A stretch of 31,878 nt of DNA from Bacteroidales bacterium (GTDB lineage: Bacteria > Bacteroidota > Bacteroidia > Bacteroidales > Muribaculaceae). A program made the position numbers and the translations under genes. Below the pieces are notes generated by a model. That model did no database searches. It was not told where the DNA came from and was given only the letters and a program-made list of their open reading frames with translations. Positions 1-8,174 of this stretch are shown here, piece after piece. The first letter of the stretch is position 1. Each line of letters opens with the position of its first letter. The stretch spans positions 1-31,878 of the forward strand of contig SFEA01000027.1 in assembly GCA_004557385.1 (NCBI GenBank), read 5' to 3'.

Positions 1-1
1 G

Positions 2-1642
2 CACTATATGGCTTACGGCGTGCCTGTGAGCGGCAAGGACCGCACCCCGTCGTCGGTGTCGAACATCGACATGCGCGAAAAATATTTCACCCCGTTCCTC
101 GAGGCGGTGCGCGCCGGCGCCCTCACGCTCATGGTGAACTCGGGCGTGAACAACGGTATGCCGTTCCACGCCAACCGTGAACTGCTCACCGGCTGGCTCA
201 AGGAGGACCTCAACTGGGACGGCATGATTGTCACCGACTGGGCTGACATCAACAACTTGTGCACCCGCGACCACATTGCCGCCACCAAAAAGGAGGCAAT
301 AAAAATAGCCATCAACGCCGGCATCGACATGTCGATGGTGCCTTACGAACTCACCTTCTGCACCCTCCTCAAGGAGCTTGTCGAGGAGGGCGAAGTGCTA
401 ATGAGCCGAATCGACGACGCCGTGCGCCGCGTGCTACGCCTCAAGTTCCGCGTGGGTCTGTTCGACCATCCCTACTGGGACATCGACTCTTACACCCGCT
501 TTGCCTGCAACGAGCACGCACAGGTGGCAACCAAGGCCGCCGAGGAGTCGATGGTGCTGCTGAAAAACGACGGCAACGCGCTGCCGCTTGCCAAAGGCAC
601 GAAAATCCTCGTAACCGGGCCGAACGCCAACTCGATGCGCTGCCTCAACGGCGGATGGTCGTACTCGTGGCAAGGCGACAAGGCGGATGAATATGCCGCA
701 GCCTACAACACCATTCGCGAGGCATTCGTCAATAAGTTCGGCGCCGAAAACGTCATCTACGAGCCGGGCGTGACTTACGCCACCGGCGAGGGCTCGCTAT
801 GGTGGCAGGAAAACACTCCGGAAATCGACAAGGCGGTGAAAGCCGCCGCTAATGCCGACGTGATTGTGGCTTGCATAGGCGAAAACTCCTACTGCGAAAC
901 TCCGGGCAACCTCACCGACCTCACTCTCTCGCTGGCGCAACGCAATCTGGTAAAAGCCTTGGCCGCCACAGGCAAACGCCTGATTCTGGTGCTCAATGAA
1001 GGTCGTCCGCGCATCATCAGCGACATCGAGCCGCTTGCCGACGCCGTTGTGCACATCATGCTACCGGGCAACTATGGCGGCGACGCTCTCGCCAACCTCA
1101 TTGCCGGCGACGCCAACTTCAGCGGCAAGCTGCCATTCACCTATCCACGCCTCATTAACTCGATTGCCACCTACGACTACAAACCTTGCGAAAACATCGG
1201 TCAGATGGACGGCAACTACAACTACGATGCCGTGATGGACGTGCAATGGGCGTTTGGCTACGGGTTGAGCTACTCACCCATCAGCTACAGCAACCTGCGC
1301 GCCAACCGCACCTCATTCACTGCCGACGACAGCATAACATTCAGCGTCGACGTCACAAACTCCGGCTCACGTGCCGCACAGGAAAGTGTGTTGCTGTTCT
1401 CTCGCGACTTGGTGGCAAGCCTCACACCCGACAACAAGCGCTTGCGCGGTTTCGAGAAAGTGAGCCTCAATCCTGGCGAAACTGTCACAGTCGACATCAC
1501 CATCAAGGGCAGCGACCTGGCTTTTGTGGGCTACGATGGCAAGTGGATTCTCGAAAAAGGCGATTTTATAGTATTCTGCGGCAACCAACGCCTCAACATC
1601 GCCTGCAGCCAAACCAAGAAGTGGACCACGCCTAACCGATAA
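2..1642 (+). CDS. Glycoside hydrolase family 3 (beta-glucosidase-like), 5' end outside window
   Basis: The frame is open from base 2, so the gene starts upstream of the window; about 546 residues are visible. Seen: the end of a GH3 TIM barrel with the motif GMIVTDW, whose Asp (about residue 77 counted from the Met at base 8) sits where the GH3 nucleophile is expected. An alpha/beta sandwich domain follows (about residues 165-400, with VTGPNANS, GENSYCETPG and GNYGGDALANLI). A C-terminal fibronectin-III-like domain covers about residues 430-540. This is the usual BglX/BglB order. GH3 enzymes remove terminal beta-linked glucose or xylose from oligosaccharides. The signal peptide, which would show the location, is not visible, and the substrate cannot be told from this part. 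The histidine kinase gene begins 24 bases downstream on the same strand. Confidence 0.93.
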   Translation, partial: HYMAYGVPVSGKDRTPSSVSNIDMREKYFTPFLEAVRAGALTLMVNSGVNNGMPFHANRELLTGWLKEDLNWDGMIVTDWADINNLCTRDHIAATKKEAIKIAINAGIDMSMVPYELTFCTLLKELVEEGEVLMSRIDDAVRRVLRLKFRVGLFDHPYWDIDSYTRFACNEHAQVATKAAEESMVLLKNDGNALPLAKGTKILVTGPNANSMRCLNGGWSYSWQGDKADEYAAAYNTIREAFVNKFGAENVIYEPGVTYATGEGSLWWQENTPEIDKAVKAAANADVIVACIGENSYCETPGNLTDLTLSLAQRNLVKALAATGKRLILVLNEGRPRIISDIEPLADAVVHIMLPGNYGGDALANLIAGDANFSGKLPFTYPRLINSIATYDYKPCENIGQMDGNYNYDAVMDVQWAFGYGLSYSPISYSNLRANRTSFTADDSITFSVDVTNSGSRAAQESVLLFSRDLVASLTPDNKRLRGFEKVSLNPGETVTVDITIKGSDLAFVGYDGKWILEKGDFIVFCGNQRLNIACSQTKKWTTPNR

Positions 1643-1666
1643 CCCTCTCTCTAACACGACTCTTGT

Positions 1667-2887
1667 ATGGTGAAACTGCGCAGCATATACGACTCTCGTA
1701 GAATCTGGAAGATGGTATTCGTTGCCGTCTCGGTGATTCTCGTGGCTTTGTTTCTCTACATCAGCAACCGGTTAGTGACCGATTTGGCAATTCAGGAACG
1801 CGAACGAATGGAGATTTGGGCTGACGCCACCAAGCAACTGGCATCCACGTCGAACGGCAACGAAACCATGCCCGACCAGCAAATCAACTTCCTGCTTAGC
1901 ATCATCGAACGCAACCACACCATACCTGTGATGCTGGTCGACGCGAACGACGAGATTCTGCTGCACCGCAATTTCCGCCTGCCCGAAGCCATCGACAGCG
2001 TGTCGCCATGGGAAATATCGGAGGTGAACATGAAATACCTGAAAGAGAAACTGCAAAAACTGAAACGCTCGCACAACACCATAGCAATACCCATCGACGA
2101 AGGCACCACACAATATCTCTACTACGAAGATTCCACAGTGCTTCGCCGCCTGGCGTTCTTCCCCTACATCGAACTGATTGTGATGCTGGTGTTCATCGCC
2201 GTGGTGTATTTTGCCCTCATCAGCGTGAAAAAGGCTGAACAAAACAAGGTGTGGGTGGGTCTGTCGAAAGAAACCGCCCATCAGCTTGGCACCCCCATTT
2301 CGTCGCTTATGGCATGGACACAGATGCTCCATTCGTTGGGCGTTGACGCCGACATTGTCAAGGACATGGACAAAGATGTGCACCGCTTGAGCGTGATTGC
2401 CGACCGCTTCTCGAAAATCGGTTCGAAACCCGAAATGGAACTGGCATTCATCAACGAAAGCGTGGTATCGAGCATGGAATATATGCGCTCACGAATCAGC
2501 AAACGCGTGGCGCTCGCCATCAACGTCGACCACAGCCGCAATTGTGGCGTGATGCTGTGCCAGTCGCTCTTCGAATGGGTGATGGAAAACCTCACCAAAA
2601 ACGCCGTCGATGCCATGCAGGGCGAAGGGAACCTCACCATCACCGTCACCGGTTCGGCTTCAATGGCAATCATCGACGTGAAAGACAGCGGCAAAGGCAT
2701 TGCCCGCAAAAACTTCAAGAACGTGTTCAACCCCGGCTACACCACCAAGAAACGCGGCTGGGGTCTGGGTCTGACCCTGGTGAAGCGCATTATCGAGGAA
2801 TATCACGGCGGCAGAATCTATGTGAAAGAATCGGAAATCAACCAAGGCACCACCTTCCGCATCGAGCTGCCCAAAGTGCAGCAATAA
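1667..2887 (+). CDS. Membrane sensor histidine kinase (orphan in this window)
   Basis: This 406-residue protein has a transmembrane segment near residues 15-36, an extracytoplasmic sensor region of about 120 residues and a second transmembrane segment near 164-187. The kinase core follows. The H-box ETAHQLGTPISSL puts the phospho-accepting His at residue 205. The N-box is ENLTKNAVDAM (308-318). The ATP-lid glycine motifs are DSGKGI (340-345) and GWGLGL (364-369). It should autophosphorylate and pass phosphate to a response regulator, but none is encoded nearby, so the partner and signal are unknown. It lies 24 bases after the GH3 gene and may be co-transcribed with it. The ATG at 1667 is chosen because it places the first membrane segment close to the N-terminus. 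The gene ends in a convergent gap with metG that contains a candidate terminator. Confidence 0.93.
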   Translation: MVKLRSIYDSRRIWKMVFVAVSVILVALFLYISNRLVTDLAIQERERMEIWADATKQLASTSNGNETMPDQQINFLLSIIERNHTIPVMLVDANDEILLHRNFRLPEAIDSVSPWEISEVNMKYLKEKLQKLKRSHNTIAIPIDEGTTQYLYYEDSTVLRRLAFFPYIELIVMLVFIAVVYFALISVKKAEQNKVWVGLSKETAHQLGTPISSLMAWTQMLHSLGVDADIVKDMDKDVHRLSVIADRFSKIGSKPEMELAFINESVVSSMEYMRSRISKRVALAINVDHSRNCGVMLCQSLFEWVMENLTKNAVDAMQGEGNLTITVTGSASMAIIDVKDSGKGIARKNFKNVFNPGYTTKKRGWGLGLTLVKRIIEEYHGGRIYVKESEINQGTTFRIELPKVQQ

Positions 2888-2952
2888 CCACGCCCGACTC
2901 CCCCTGCCACGCACCTGTAGGTGATGGCATAACAATGCGATATAACACAACA

Positions 2953-2995
2953 ATTCCCGACTGACGCCTGCAGAAAATGGGCGTTTGCCGGGAAT
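2953..2995. terminator. Candidate bidirectional terminator between histidine kinase and metG
   Basis: An inverted repeat ATTCCCG (2953-2959) / CGGGAAT (2989-2995) encloses a second one, ACGCC (2964-2968) / GGCGT (2980-2984). It lies in the 150-base gap between two convergent genes. There is no strong T-run on either side. A smaller hairpin, CTGCC-GCAA-GGCAG, lies at 3016-3029, just past the metG stop. Confidence 0.45.
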
Positions 2996-3037
2996 CGGTT
3001 ATTTTGGGGTACTGTCTGCCGCAAGGCAGCAGCATGG

Positions 3038-5077
3038 TTATTTCACTTGAGCACCGGGCTTGACTTCGCCGTTCGGCCCGATAACCACCAGGCGACCACC
3101 GGCATCTTCGGCGCTGAGAATCATGCCTTGCGACTCAATGCCCTTGAGCTTGCGCGGAGCCAGGTTGGCAACAAAGCACACCTCCTTGCCCACCAAGTCC
3201 TCGGGGTTGTAGTGCTTGGCAATTCCCGACACGATGGTGCGCCCGCCCATGCCGTCGTCAATCTTGAATTGCAGCAGTTTGTCAGCCTTAGGCACCTTGG
3301 CACATTCAACCACCTTGCCCACGCGAATGTCGAGTTTCATAAACTGCTCGAAGTCGATGTTCTCAGCCACCGGAGCAGGCTCGAAGTTGTCGATTTCGTT
3401 TTGCTTCTTGATGTTCTCAAGGCGCTTGATTTGCGCTTCTATCACGTCATCCTCAATCTTTTCGAACAGCAGTTCGGCCTTGCCAATCTCAGTGCCGGCA
3501 GCAATGATGTCGGTCGAGCCGAGCTTGTTCCAGTCGAGCTTGGTGAGGTTAATCATGCTACGAAGCTTCTCGGCGCTGAATGGCAGGAACGGTTCGAAGG
3601 CAATGGCGAGGTTGGCAGTGATTTGCATAGCTAGGTTCATCACCGTTGCCACACGAGCCATATCGGTCTTGGCAAGCTTCCAAGGCTCGGTTTCGGCAAG
3701 ATACTTGTTACCGATACGCGCCAGGTTCATAGCTTCTTTCTGTGCTTCGCGGAAGTGGAAGGTGTCGAGATGGCTCTCCAAGGCTTCCTTCACGCCCACA
3801 AACTCGTCGATGGTGGCGCGGTCGTAGTCGGTGAGTTCGCCGGCTGCCGGCACCTTGCCGCCAAAATATTTGTGGGAGAGCACTAATGTGCGATTAACGA
3901 AGTTGCCAAGTATTGCCACCAGCTCGTTGTTGTTGCGAGCCTGGAAGTCCTTCCACGTAAAGTCGTTATCCTTGGTTTCGGGCGCATTGGCGGTGAGCAC
4001 ATAGCGCAGCACATCCTGCTTGCCGGGGAAATCGTCGAGGTATTCGTGGAGCCATACAGCCCAGTTCTTCGACGTAGAAATCTTGTCGCCTTCGAGGTTG
4101 AGGAACTCGTTGCTCGGCACATTGTCGGGCAGGATGAACGAGCCTTCAGCCTTGAGCATAGCCGGGAACACGATGCAGTGGAACACTATGTTATCCTTGC
4201 CAATAAAGTGAATCAAGCGGGTCGACGGGTCTTTCCACCAGGTTTCCCAAGTGTCGGGCAGCAGTTCCTTGGTGTTGCTGATATAGCCGATAGGCGCATC
4301 AAACCACACATACAGCACCTTGCCCTCGGCACCCTCAACAGGCACCGGAATGCCCCAATCGAGGTCGCGGGTCACGGCACGAGGCTGCAAACCATTGTCG
4401 AGCCAGCTCTTGCATTGTCCGTAGACGTTAGGGCGCCACTCCTTGTGGTCCTGCAAAATCCACTTCTCGAGCCATTGCTGGTGCTCGTTGAGCGGCAGAT
4501 ACCAGTGAGTGGTGGCTTTCTTCACCAGCGGATTGCCGGTGAGCATATTCTTTGGGTTGATAAGTTCTTCGGGAGTGAGCGTGCTGCCGCACTTCTCGCA
4601 CTGGTCGCCGTAAGCGCCCTGAGCATGGCATCGCGGACATTCTCCTACGATGTTACGGTCGGTGATAAACGATTTTGCCTCCTCGTCGTAGTATTGCTCG
4701 CTTTCCTTCTTCACAAACTTGCCATTCTCGTTGAGTTTTTTGAAGAAATCGCTTGCCACTTGGCGATGAGTTGCCGAAGTGGTGCGCGAGTAGATGTCGA
4801 ATGAGATGCCGAAACGCTCAAACGAGTCCTTGATGAGCGTATGATAACGGTCTACCACATCTTGCGGAGTGCAACCCTCTTTCTTTGCACGTATTGTCAC
4901 AGGCACGCCGTGCTCGTCGCTGCCGCCAATCATAATCACGTCCTCGCCCTTGATGCGCAGATAGCGCACATAAATGTCGGCAGGAACATACACGCCAGCC
5001 AAGTGCCCGATGTGAACCGGTCCGTTGGCATACGGCAAAGCAGTGGTCACGAGTGTCCTCTTGAATTTTTTGTCCAT
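3038..5077 (-). CDS. metG: Methionyl-tRNA synthetase
   Basis: This cytoplasmic enzyme charges tRNA-Met with methionine using ATP. The 679-residue protein shows the class I signature HIGH at residues 22-25 and the KMSKS-type loop as KISTS at 332-336. A zinc knuckle has cysteines at 147, 150, 160 and 163. A C-terminal EMAP/Trbp111-type tRNA-binding domain covers about 575-679 (DIRVGKV, then SGIAKHY). This is the long MetG form, as in E. coli and other Bacteroidetes. The ATG at 5077 gives the usual N-terminus just before the TALPYANG motif. A TATCTTTG promoter box lies 38 bases upstream. Gap to the next upstream gene is 84 bases on the same strand. Nothing is missing or odd. Confidence 0.98.
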   Translation of the reverse strand: MDKKFKRTLVTTALPYANGPVHIGHLAGVYVPADIYVRYLRIKGEDVIMIGGSDEHGVPVTIRAKKEGCTPQDVVDRYHTLIKDSFERFGISFDIYSRTTSATHRQVASDFFKKLNENGKFVKKESEQYYDEEAKSFITDRNIVGECPRCHAQGAYGDQCEKCGSTLTPEELINPKNMLTGNPLVKKATTHWYLPLNEHQQWLEKWILQDHKEWRPNVYGQCKSWLDNGLQPRAVTRDLDWGIPVPVEGAEGKVLYVWFDAPIGYISNTKELLPDTWETWWKDPSTRLIHFIGKDNIVFHCIVFPAMLKAEGSFILPDNVPSNEFLNLEGDKISTSKNWAVWLHEYLDDFPGKQDVLRYVLTANAPETKDNDFTWKDFQARNNNELVAILGNFVNRTLVLSHKYFGGKVPAAGELTDYDRATIDEFVGVKEALESHLDTFHFREAQKEAMNLARIGNKYLAETEPWKLAKTDMARVATVMNLAMQITANLAIAFEPFLPFSAEKLRSMINLTKLDWNKLGSTDIIAAGTEIGKAELLFEKIEDDVIEAQIKRLENIKKQNEIDNFEPAPVAENIDFEQFMKLDIRVGKVVECAKVPKADKLLQFKIDDGMGGRTIVSGIAKHYNPEDLVGKEVCFVANLAPRKLKGIESQGMILSAEDAGGRLVVIGPNGEVKPGAQVK

Positions 5078-5114
5078 ATTTGCAGTAATAGTGTTAGTGA
5101 TGTTTTTTGTGGTG

Positions 5115-5122
5115 CAAAGATA
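5115..5122 (-). promoter_or_regulatory. metG promoter, Bacteroidetes -7 box
   Basis: The minus strand reads TATCTTTG, an exact match to TAnnTTTG, 38 bases before the metG start. I see no convincing TTG element about 20 bases further upstream, so only the -7 box is claimed. Confidence 0.6.
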
Positions 5123-5161
5123 CTGATAAAAAATGAATTATCGAGGATAATAGCATCATAA

Positions 5162-5719
5162 TCATCGCACCAAATCGTCGAAGCGCGGCATTGTCGACAG
5201 GGCGTCGCGCCCAATCACAATCTGTCCGGCGGCGGGACGCACCACCGCCAAAGCACGCTGCACCACCGGCTCGGCGCCGGGCGTAATGCCATATAGCACC
5301 ACCCTATCGGCGTGCCGCACCGCCACGGGTTGCTCGCACCCGCCACGCAGCCACGGCGAACTCTGCATCTGTGCCTCGGCGCTGTCGGGCTCCAGCAGCC
5401 GGGTGGCTGAGCGTTTCCAACCCTGCATTTGCACCTCCAGCAATCGGATGCACCTTCTCGGCAGTGTCAGCGTCACCACGCCGTCATCGTCGGCTTCGGC
5501 AACCGCCTCGGCGCTCACATCTGCCACGGGCAGCTGCTCGGGCGGCGCTGTGAGCAGCAAGTGCTCATACCACAACCGCACATTCGTCAGCAGCAGCCCA
5601 TCGAGGTCTACACCATCGGCGCGTTCCACACGGCAGTCGCTTCGCGGCACATCGAGGTTCATCATCTGGCGCCATACCGCCACCATCTCTTTCTCACTCA
5701 TTGTCATCAATTCTTTCAT
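5162..5719 (-). CDS. Hypothetical protein, 185 residues
   Basis: I do not recognise this protein. It has no signal peptide and no membrane segment. The N-terminal half contains a helical-looking stretch around residues 40-60 (LLLTNVRLWYEHLLLTAPPE). The middle is acidic (about 65-80) and leads into a beta-rich segment (VVTLTLPRRCIRLLEVQMQGW). The C-terminal half reads like a small beta domain (RVVLYGITPG, ALAVVRPAAG). Start options are Met 1, 5 or 7; I keep the first. It is a real gene candidate because codon use matches its neighbours and the frame is long and uninterrupted. It lies 84 bases upstream of metG on the same strand, but the metG promoter box between them suggests independent transcription. 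The general look (an early helical part, then an OB- or barrel-like part) gives no functional call. Confidence 0.7.
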   Translation of the reverse strand: MKELMTMSEKEMVAVWRQMMNLDVPRSDCRVERADGVDLDGLLLTNVRLWYEHLLLTAPPEQLPVADVSAEAVAEADDDGVVTLTLPRRCIRLLEVQMQGWKRSATRLLEPDSAEAQMQSSPWLRGGCEQPVAVRHADRVVLYGITPGAEPVVQRALAVVRPAAGQIVIGRDALSTMPRFDDLVR

Positions 5720-5867
5720 CGCTTTGTAAATTTTTCATGGTTTATTTCGCGAAATTACCGCTTATTGCCTTAAGCCGATGTTACAAAATATCACACGCCG
5801 ATTGCAAATCAAATGGATAGTATTTTCAATAAAAACCAATCTTTTTGAAATATTTTATCCGTTTTGG

Positions 5868-5898
5868 TTGTCAGTTTGAAAATTAATATATATCTTTG
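5868..5898 (+). promoter_or_regulatory. Orphan rightward promoter
   Basis: TTG (5868-5870), a 20-base spacer, then TATCTTTG (5891-5898): a full Bacteroidetes-type promoter. No gene follows. The expected transcript from about 5905 runs only to the strong hairpin at 6032-6074. It contains at most a 7-codon frame (ATG at 5919) and an 8-base inverted repeat, GTGTTTTT (5950-5957) / AAAAACAC (6023-6030). This suggests a small RNA of roughly 170 bases or a leader left without its gene. Confidence 0.5.
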
Positions 5899-6031
5899 TG
5901 CACATAAAAGAATCAAATATGCAAGTTTTGATAGTTGTTTAATAGATTCGTGTTTTTATATTGGTTATGATAAGAAGATTGTTTTAGTTTGTTTTTAAGT
6001 CGTTATTAAAATCTAATTATTGAAAAACACT

Positions 6032-6074
6032 ATAATGCGGGGCAAAGTCGACCATCGACTCTGCCCCGCATTAT
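6032..6074. terminator. Strong bidirectional terminator hairpin
   Basis: AATGCGGGGCA (6034-6044) pairs with TGCCCCGCATT (6062-6072). A further 5 bp, AGTCG/CGACT, closes an ACCAT loop. Flanking A/T bases extend the stem to about 18 pairs with one mismatch. T-rich sequence follows on both strands (TTATTTT on plus; a T5 run a few bases past the stem on minus). It lies where two convergent promoters (5868-5898 and 6292-6321) would terminate. Confidence 0.8.
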
Positions 6075-6286
6075 TTTCGCCACAGGCAAGCTAAACATGC
6101 CGGCTATAGCAAACCATATTTTCTCATTAATTATCAAGCATACAAAGCCAAACATCAACCATATATAAAGCGAAAGTGCACATTTTCACAAATGCACACC
6201 CTCCTCATAACCAAAATTCAAGTATATATTTCGTTGTTTGTAGCTTGTTTCGTTTTTGTATGTTTAAAATTAATTGTTCCTTTCGA
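6034..6286 (-). ncRNA. Candidate structured non-coding RNA (rod-like, possibly 6S-like)
   Basis: A full promoter (6292-6321, minus) points into 250 bases with no credible coding frame, ending at the strong hairpin 6032-6074. In between, a long imperfect inverted repeat folds the minus-strand RNA into a rod. AATTAAT (6126-6132 side) pairs with ATTAATT (about 6268-6274). CATACAAA (6139-6146) pairs with TTTGTATG (6255-6262). AT-rich segments near 6150-6166 pair with 6224-6240. The tip is GTGCACATTT (6176-6185) / AAATGCACAC (6190-6199), fully paired on the RNA if two G-U pairs are allowed, with a GTGA loop. Rod shape, size and isolation resemble 6S RNA, but the internal loops are uneven, so the class is inference. 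It could instead be an orphan leader. Confidence 0.35.
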
Positions 6287-6291
6287 CACTG

Positions 6292-6321
6292 CAAATTTAC
6301 AAACACTTTTTGAAATACAAA
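6292..6321 (-). promoter_or_regulatory. Leftward promoter of the candidate RNA
   Basis: On the minus strand, TTTG (6318-6321), an 18-base spacer, then TAAATTTG (6292-6299). It points into the gene-free stretch that holds the long inverted repeat. The next leftward gene is more than 500 bases away, beyond the strong terminator. Confidence 0.55.
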
Positions 6322-6429
6322 CTTAAAATATGTGAACAATTCATAAACAATGTAAATAATGGCGCATCACATACTGCCAACCACACCTTTTTGCTGCTAT
6401 GATGCCGTAATTTATACATCTTTTCACAT

Positions 6430-7575
6430 TTAATTTGAAATTTTTGTTAGCCAACGGCGAACAGGAATGTCGTAGAACTTCATACATGCCCATGCCAAAA
6501 CGAGGCTTATGGCATAAACCGGCAGCGCCACCTGCCAAGTCTCGCCAAAGGTGTATTGCTTGGTGTCGATGAGCCACTTATAGAACAGATACATCACCGG
6601 ATAGTGAACCATATAGAGCGGATACGACAGGTTGCCGAGGAAGGCACAAACATTGGCGCTGAAGCGGTCGGTGGTTGCACCCGAAGCGGCATACCATACA
6701 ATGGCAGGAAACACAACAGCAACGCACACAATCTCAAACACGCCATTGAGGCACAGTGCGCCGTTGCTGGCAATATACGGCACATGAAACAGCACTACAA
6801 GCACCAGCGTGCACAGCCAGAACACGCCTTTCACTTCTTTGCCCTTCTTGAACAGGCGCGAAAGCAGCATGCCCATGCTGAACGGGAACAACATGCGCAG
6901 CAAGCCGCCAAACGCATTCACTTCGTCGATGGTCCACCCCACCCCGATGCATCCGTATTGCGACACATCGCCAATGGCAAACCATGCCAAGGCACAGCCC
7001 AACACGCCGGTGAAAACGGCAAGAACAGCCGTGCTGAACCGACGAATAATCAGTGCATATAATATATTGCCAATATATTCAAAGAACAGCGACCAACACG
7101 GACCATTGAGCGGAAACATCTCGCCATTGCCGCGCACATCGCGCATCTGTCCGGGCAGCGCCGGAATCATGAACATTGCGCACAACAATGCCACCATCAC
7201 CATCGACGTGGCTGATTGGCTGCCATCCCAACGGGCATTCCCCGACAGCGCAAAGCTCACGGCGCCAATCACGGCGCCCATTATCACCATGGGATGAAGG
7301 CGTATGATGCGACGTTTGAAAAATCCACCGAGAGTGAGAGTCTTGCCCCAACGGCTATCGTAGGCATATCCAACCACAAAGCCCGACAAGATGAAAAAGA
7401 AATCCACTGCCAAATAGCCATGATTGGCAAAATCAATTATCGCCTTTTGTCCGGCAAACTGATATCCTTCAAAAATATGATACCACACCACCAGCAATGC
7501 CGCCACGCCACGCAAGCCGTCGAGCAAAGCATAGTGAGGTTTCGAATCGGAATTAATCGGTTGAGTAAGAGCCAT
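6430..7575 (-). CDS. Acyltransferase family 3 membrane protein (OafA/YrhL-like)
   Basis: This 381-residue, many-times membrane-spanning protein belongs to the Acyl_transf_3 family, which moves acetyl or other acyl groups onto extracytoplasmic sugars (O-antigen, peptidoglycan, exopolysaccharide). Seen: the N-terminal signature ALLDGLRGVAALLVVWYH with the conserved His at residue 33. DFFFILSGFVVGYAY follows around residues 54-69, then the conserved basic motif FFKRRIIRLHPM around 86-97. About ten hydrophobic segments run to the C-terminus. Length is normal for the single-domain form without a SGNH domain. The ATG at 7575 places the signature about 16 residues in, as usual. It stands alone, divergent from the 67-residue protein gene, with its own promoter at 7651-7683. 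The acceptor is unknown; no polysaccharide locus is adjacent. Confidence 0.92.
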   Translation of the reverse strand: MALTQPINSDSKPHYALLDGLRGVAALLVVWYHIFEGYQFAGQKAIIDFANHGYLAVDFFFILSGFVVGYAYDSRWGKTLTLGGFFKRRIIRLHPMVIMGAVIGAVSFALSGNARWDGSQSATSMVMVALLCAMFMIPALPGQMRDVRGNGEMFPLNGPCWSLFFEYIGNILYALIIRRFSTAVLAVFTGVLGCALAWFAIGDVSQYGCIGVGWTIDEVNAFGGLLRMLFPFSMGMLLSRLFKKGKEVKGVFWLCTLVLVVLFHVPYIASNGALCLNGVFEIVCVAVVFPAIVWYAASGATTDRFSANVCAFLGNLSYPLYMVHYPVMYLFYKWLIDTKQYTFGETWQVALPVYAISLVLAWACMKFYDIPVRRWLTKISN

Positions 7576-7650
7576 TTTAGTTTGTTTAAAAATTGATTAT
7601 TCTAATCGTAAATATCTCAAATTTAAGGCTGTTGCTTTTGCACACATCAA

Positions 7651-7683
7651 CAAAGATAGCACTTTTATTGCACAAACACAAAA
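7651..7683 (-). promoter_or_regulatory. Promoter of the acyltransferase gene
   Basis: On the minus strand, TTTTG (7679-7683), a 20-base spacer, then TATCTTTG (7651-7658), about 75 bases before the acyltransferase ATG. Confidence 0.6.
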
Positions 7684-7790
7684 AATCTCCGCAGCGTACA
7701 ATGCCGTGCATCATAGCGAATAATCGAATAGCGGCGCGTTAAAAAAATCATTCTACAACCATGCTTTATGCAACACCGATTCGGCAAATT

Positions 7791-7849
7791 ATTCCCAAAT
7801 TAGCACCCGTTTTGGAATAATATGCCATATTTAAAATATGGTTGGGAAT
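7791..7849. repeat. Nested inverted repeats between divergent promoters
   Basis: The outer pair is ATTCCCAA (7791-7798) / TTGGGAAT (7842-7849). Directly inside its right arm is a near-perfect palindrome, CCATATTT-A-AAATATGG (7825-7841). The structure lies between the leftward acyltransferase promoter and the rightward promoter at 7910-7941. The 395-base gap 7576-7970 otherwise holds only these two promoters. It may be a regulator-binding site or a folded RNA; no regulator gene is nearby. Confidence 0.4.
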
Positions 7850-7909
7850 TTATGCCAAGCTATACAATTTTGTTTCTATGACAGAATTGCAAATTAGGGC
7901 GCATTTCAG

Positions 7910-7941
7910 TTGGCGTTTCTCAGCAAGTGTTGCTATCTTTA
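7910..7941 (+). promoter_or_regulatory. Promoter of the 67-residue protein / YjbQ genes
   Basis: TTG (7910-7912), a 21-base spacer, then TATCTTTA (7934-7941), one base from the TAnnTTTG consensus, 30 bases before the ATG at 7971. Confidence 0.5.
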
Positions 7942-7970
7942 CACTACTAATTGCATAATGCACCAAAAGC

Positions 7971-8174
7971 ATGGAAAAGAATCACAATTGCGAGCAATGC
8001 CCAATGAGGCGCCGATACGACCGCGCACCAAAGTCGCTGATAGGCCGATTTTGGCGTTGGCACATTAATTTCTGCCCGGGGTGGAAGGCTTATTTTCTTT
8101 CGCTTGGCGAGGCTGAGCGCGATGAGTTGCAAACGAAATATCACTTCACCAAATATCTGCATCGTCAGCCATGA
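7971..8174 (+). CDS. Small conserved-looking Cys-containing protein, 67 residues
   Basis: The function is not known to me. The sequence has a CxxC pair (C7, C10), then the basic stretch MRRRYD, then SLIGRFWRWHINFCPGWK with H31 and C35, and a charged helical tail. Three Cys plus a His hint at a metal site, but this is inference. I have an impression of similar small proteins in other Bacteroidales and cannot confirm it here. It has no signal peptide and no real membrane segment. A promoter lies 30 bases upstream. Its TGA overlaps the ATG of the YjbQ gene by four bases (ATGA at 8171-8174), so the two are probably translated together and may act in the same process. Confidence 0.75.
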   Translation: MEKNHNCEQCPMRRRYDRAPKSLIGRFWRWHINFCPGWKAYFLSLGEAERDELQTKYHFTKYLHRQP

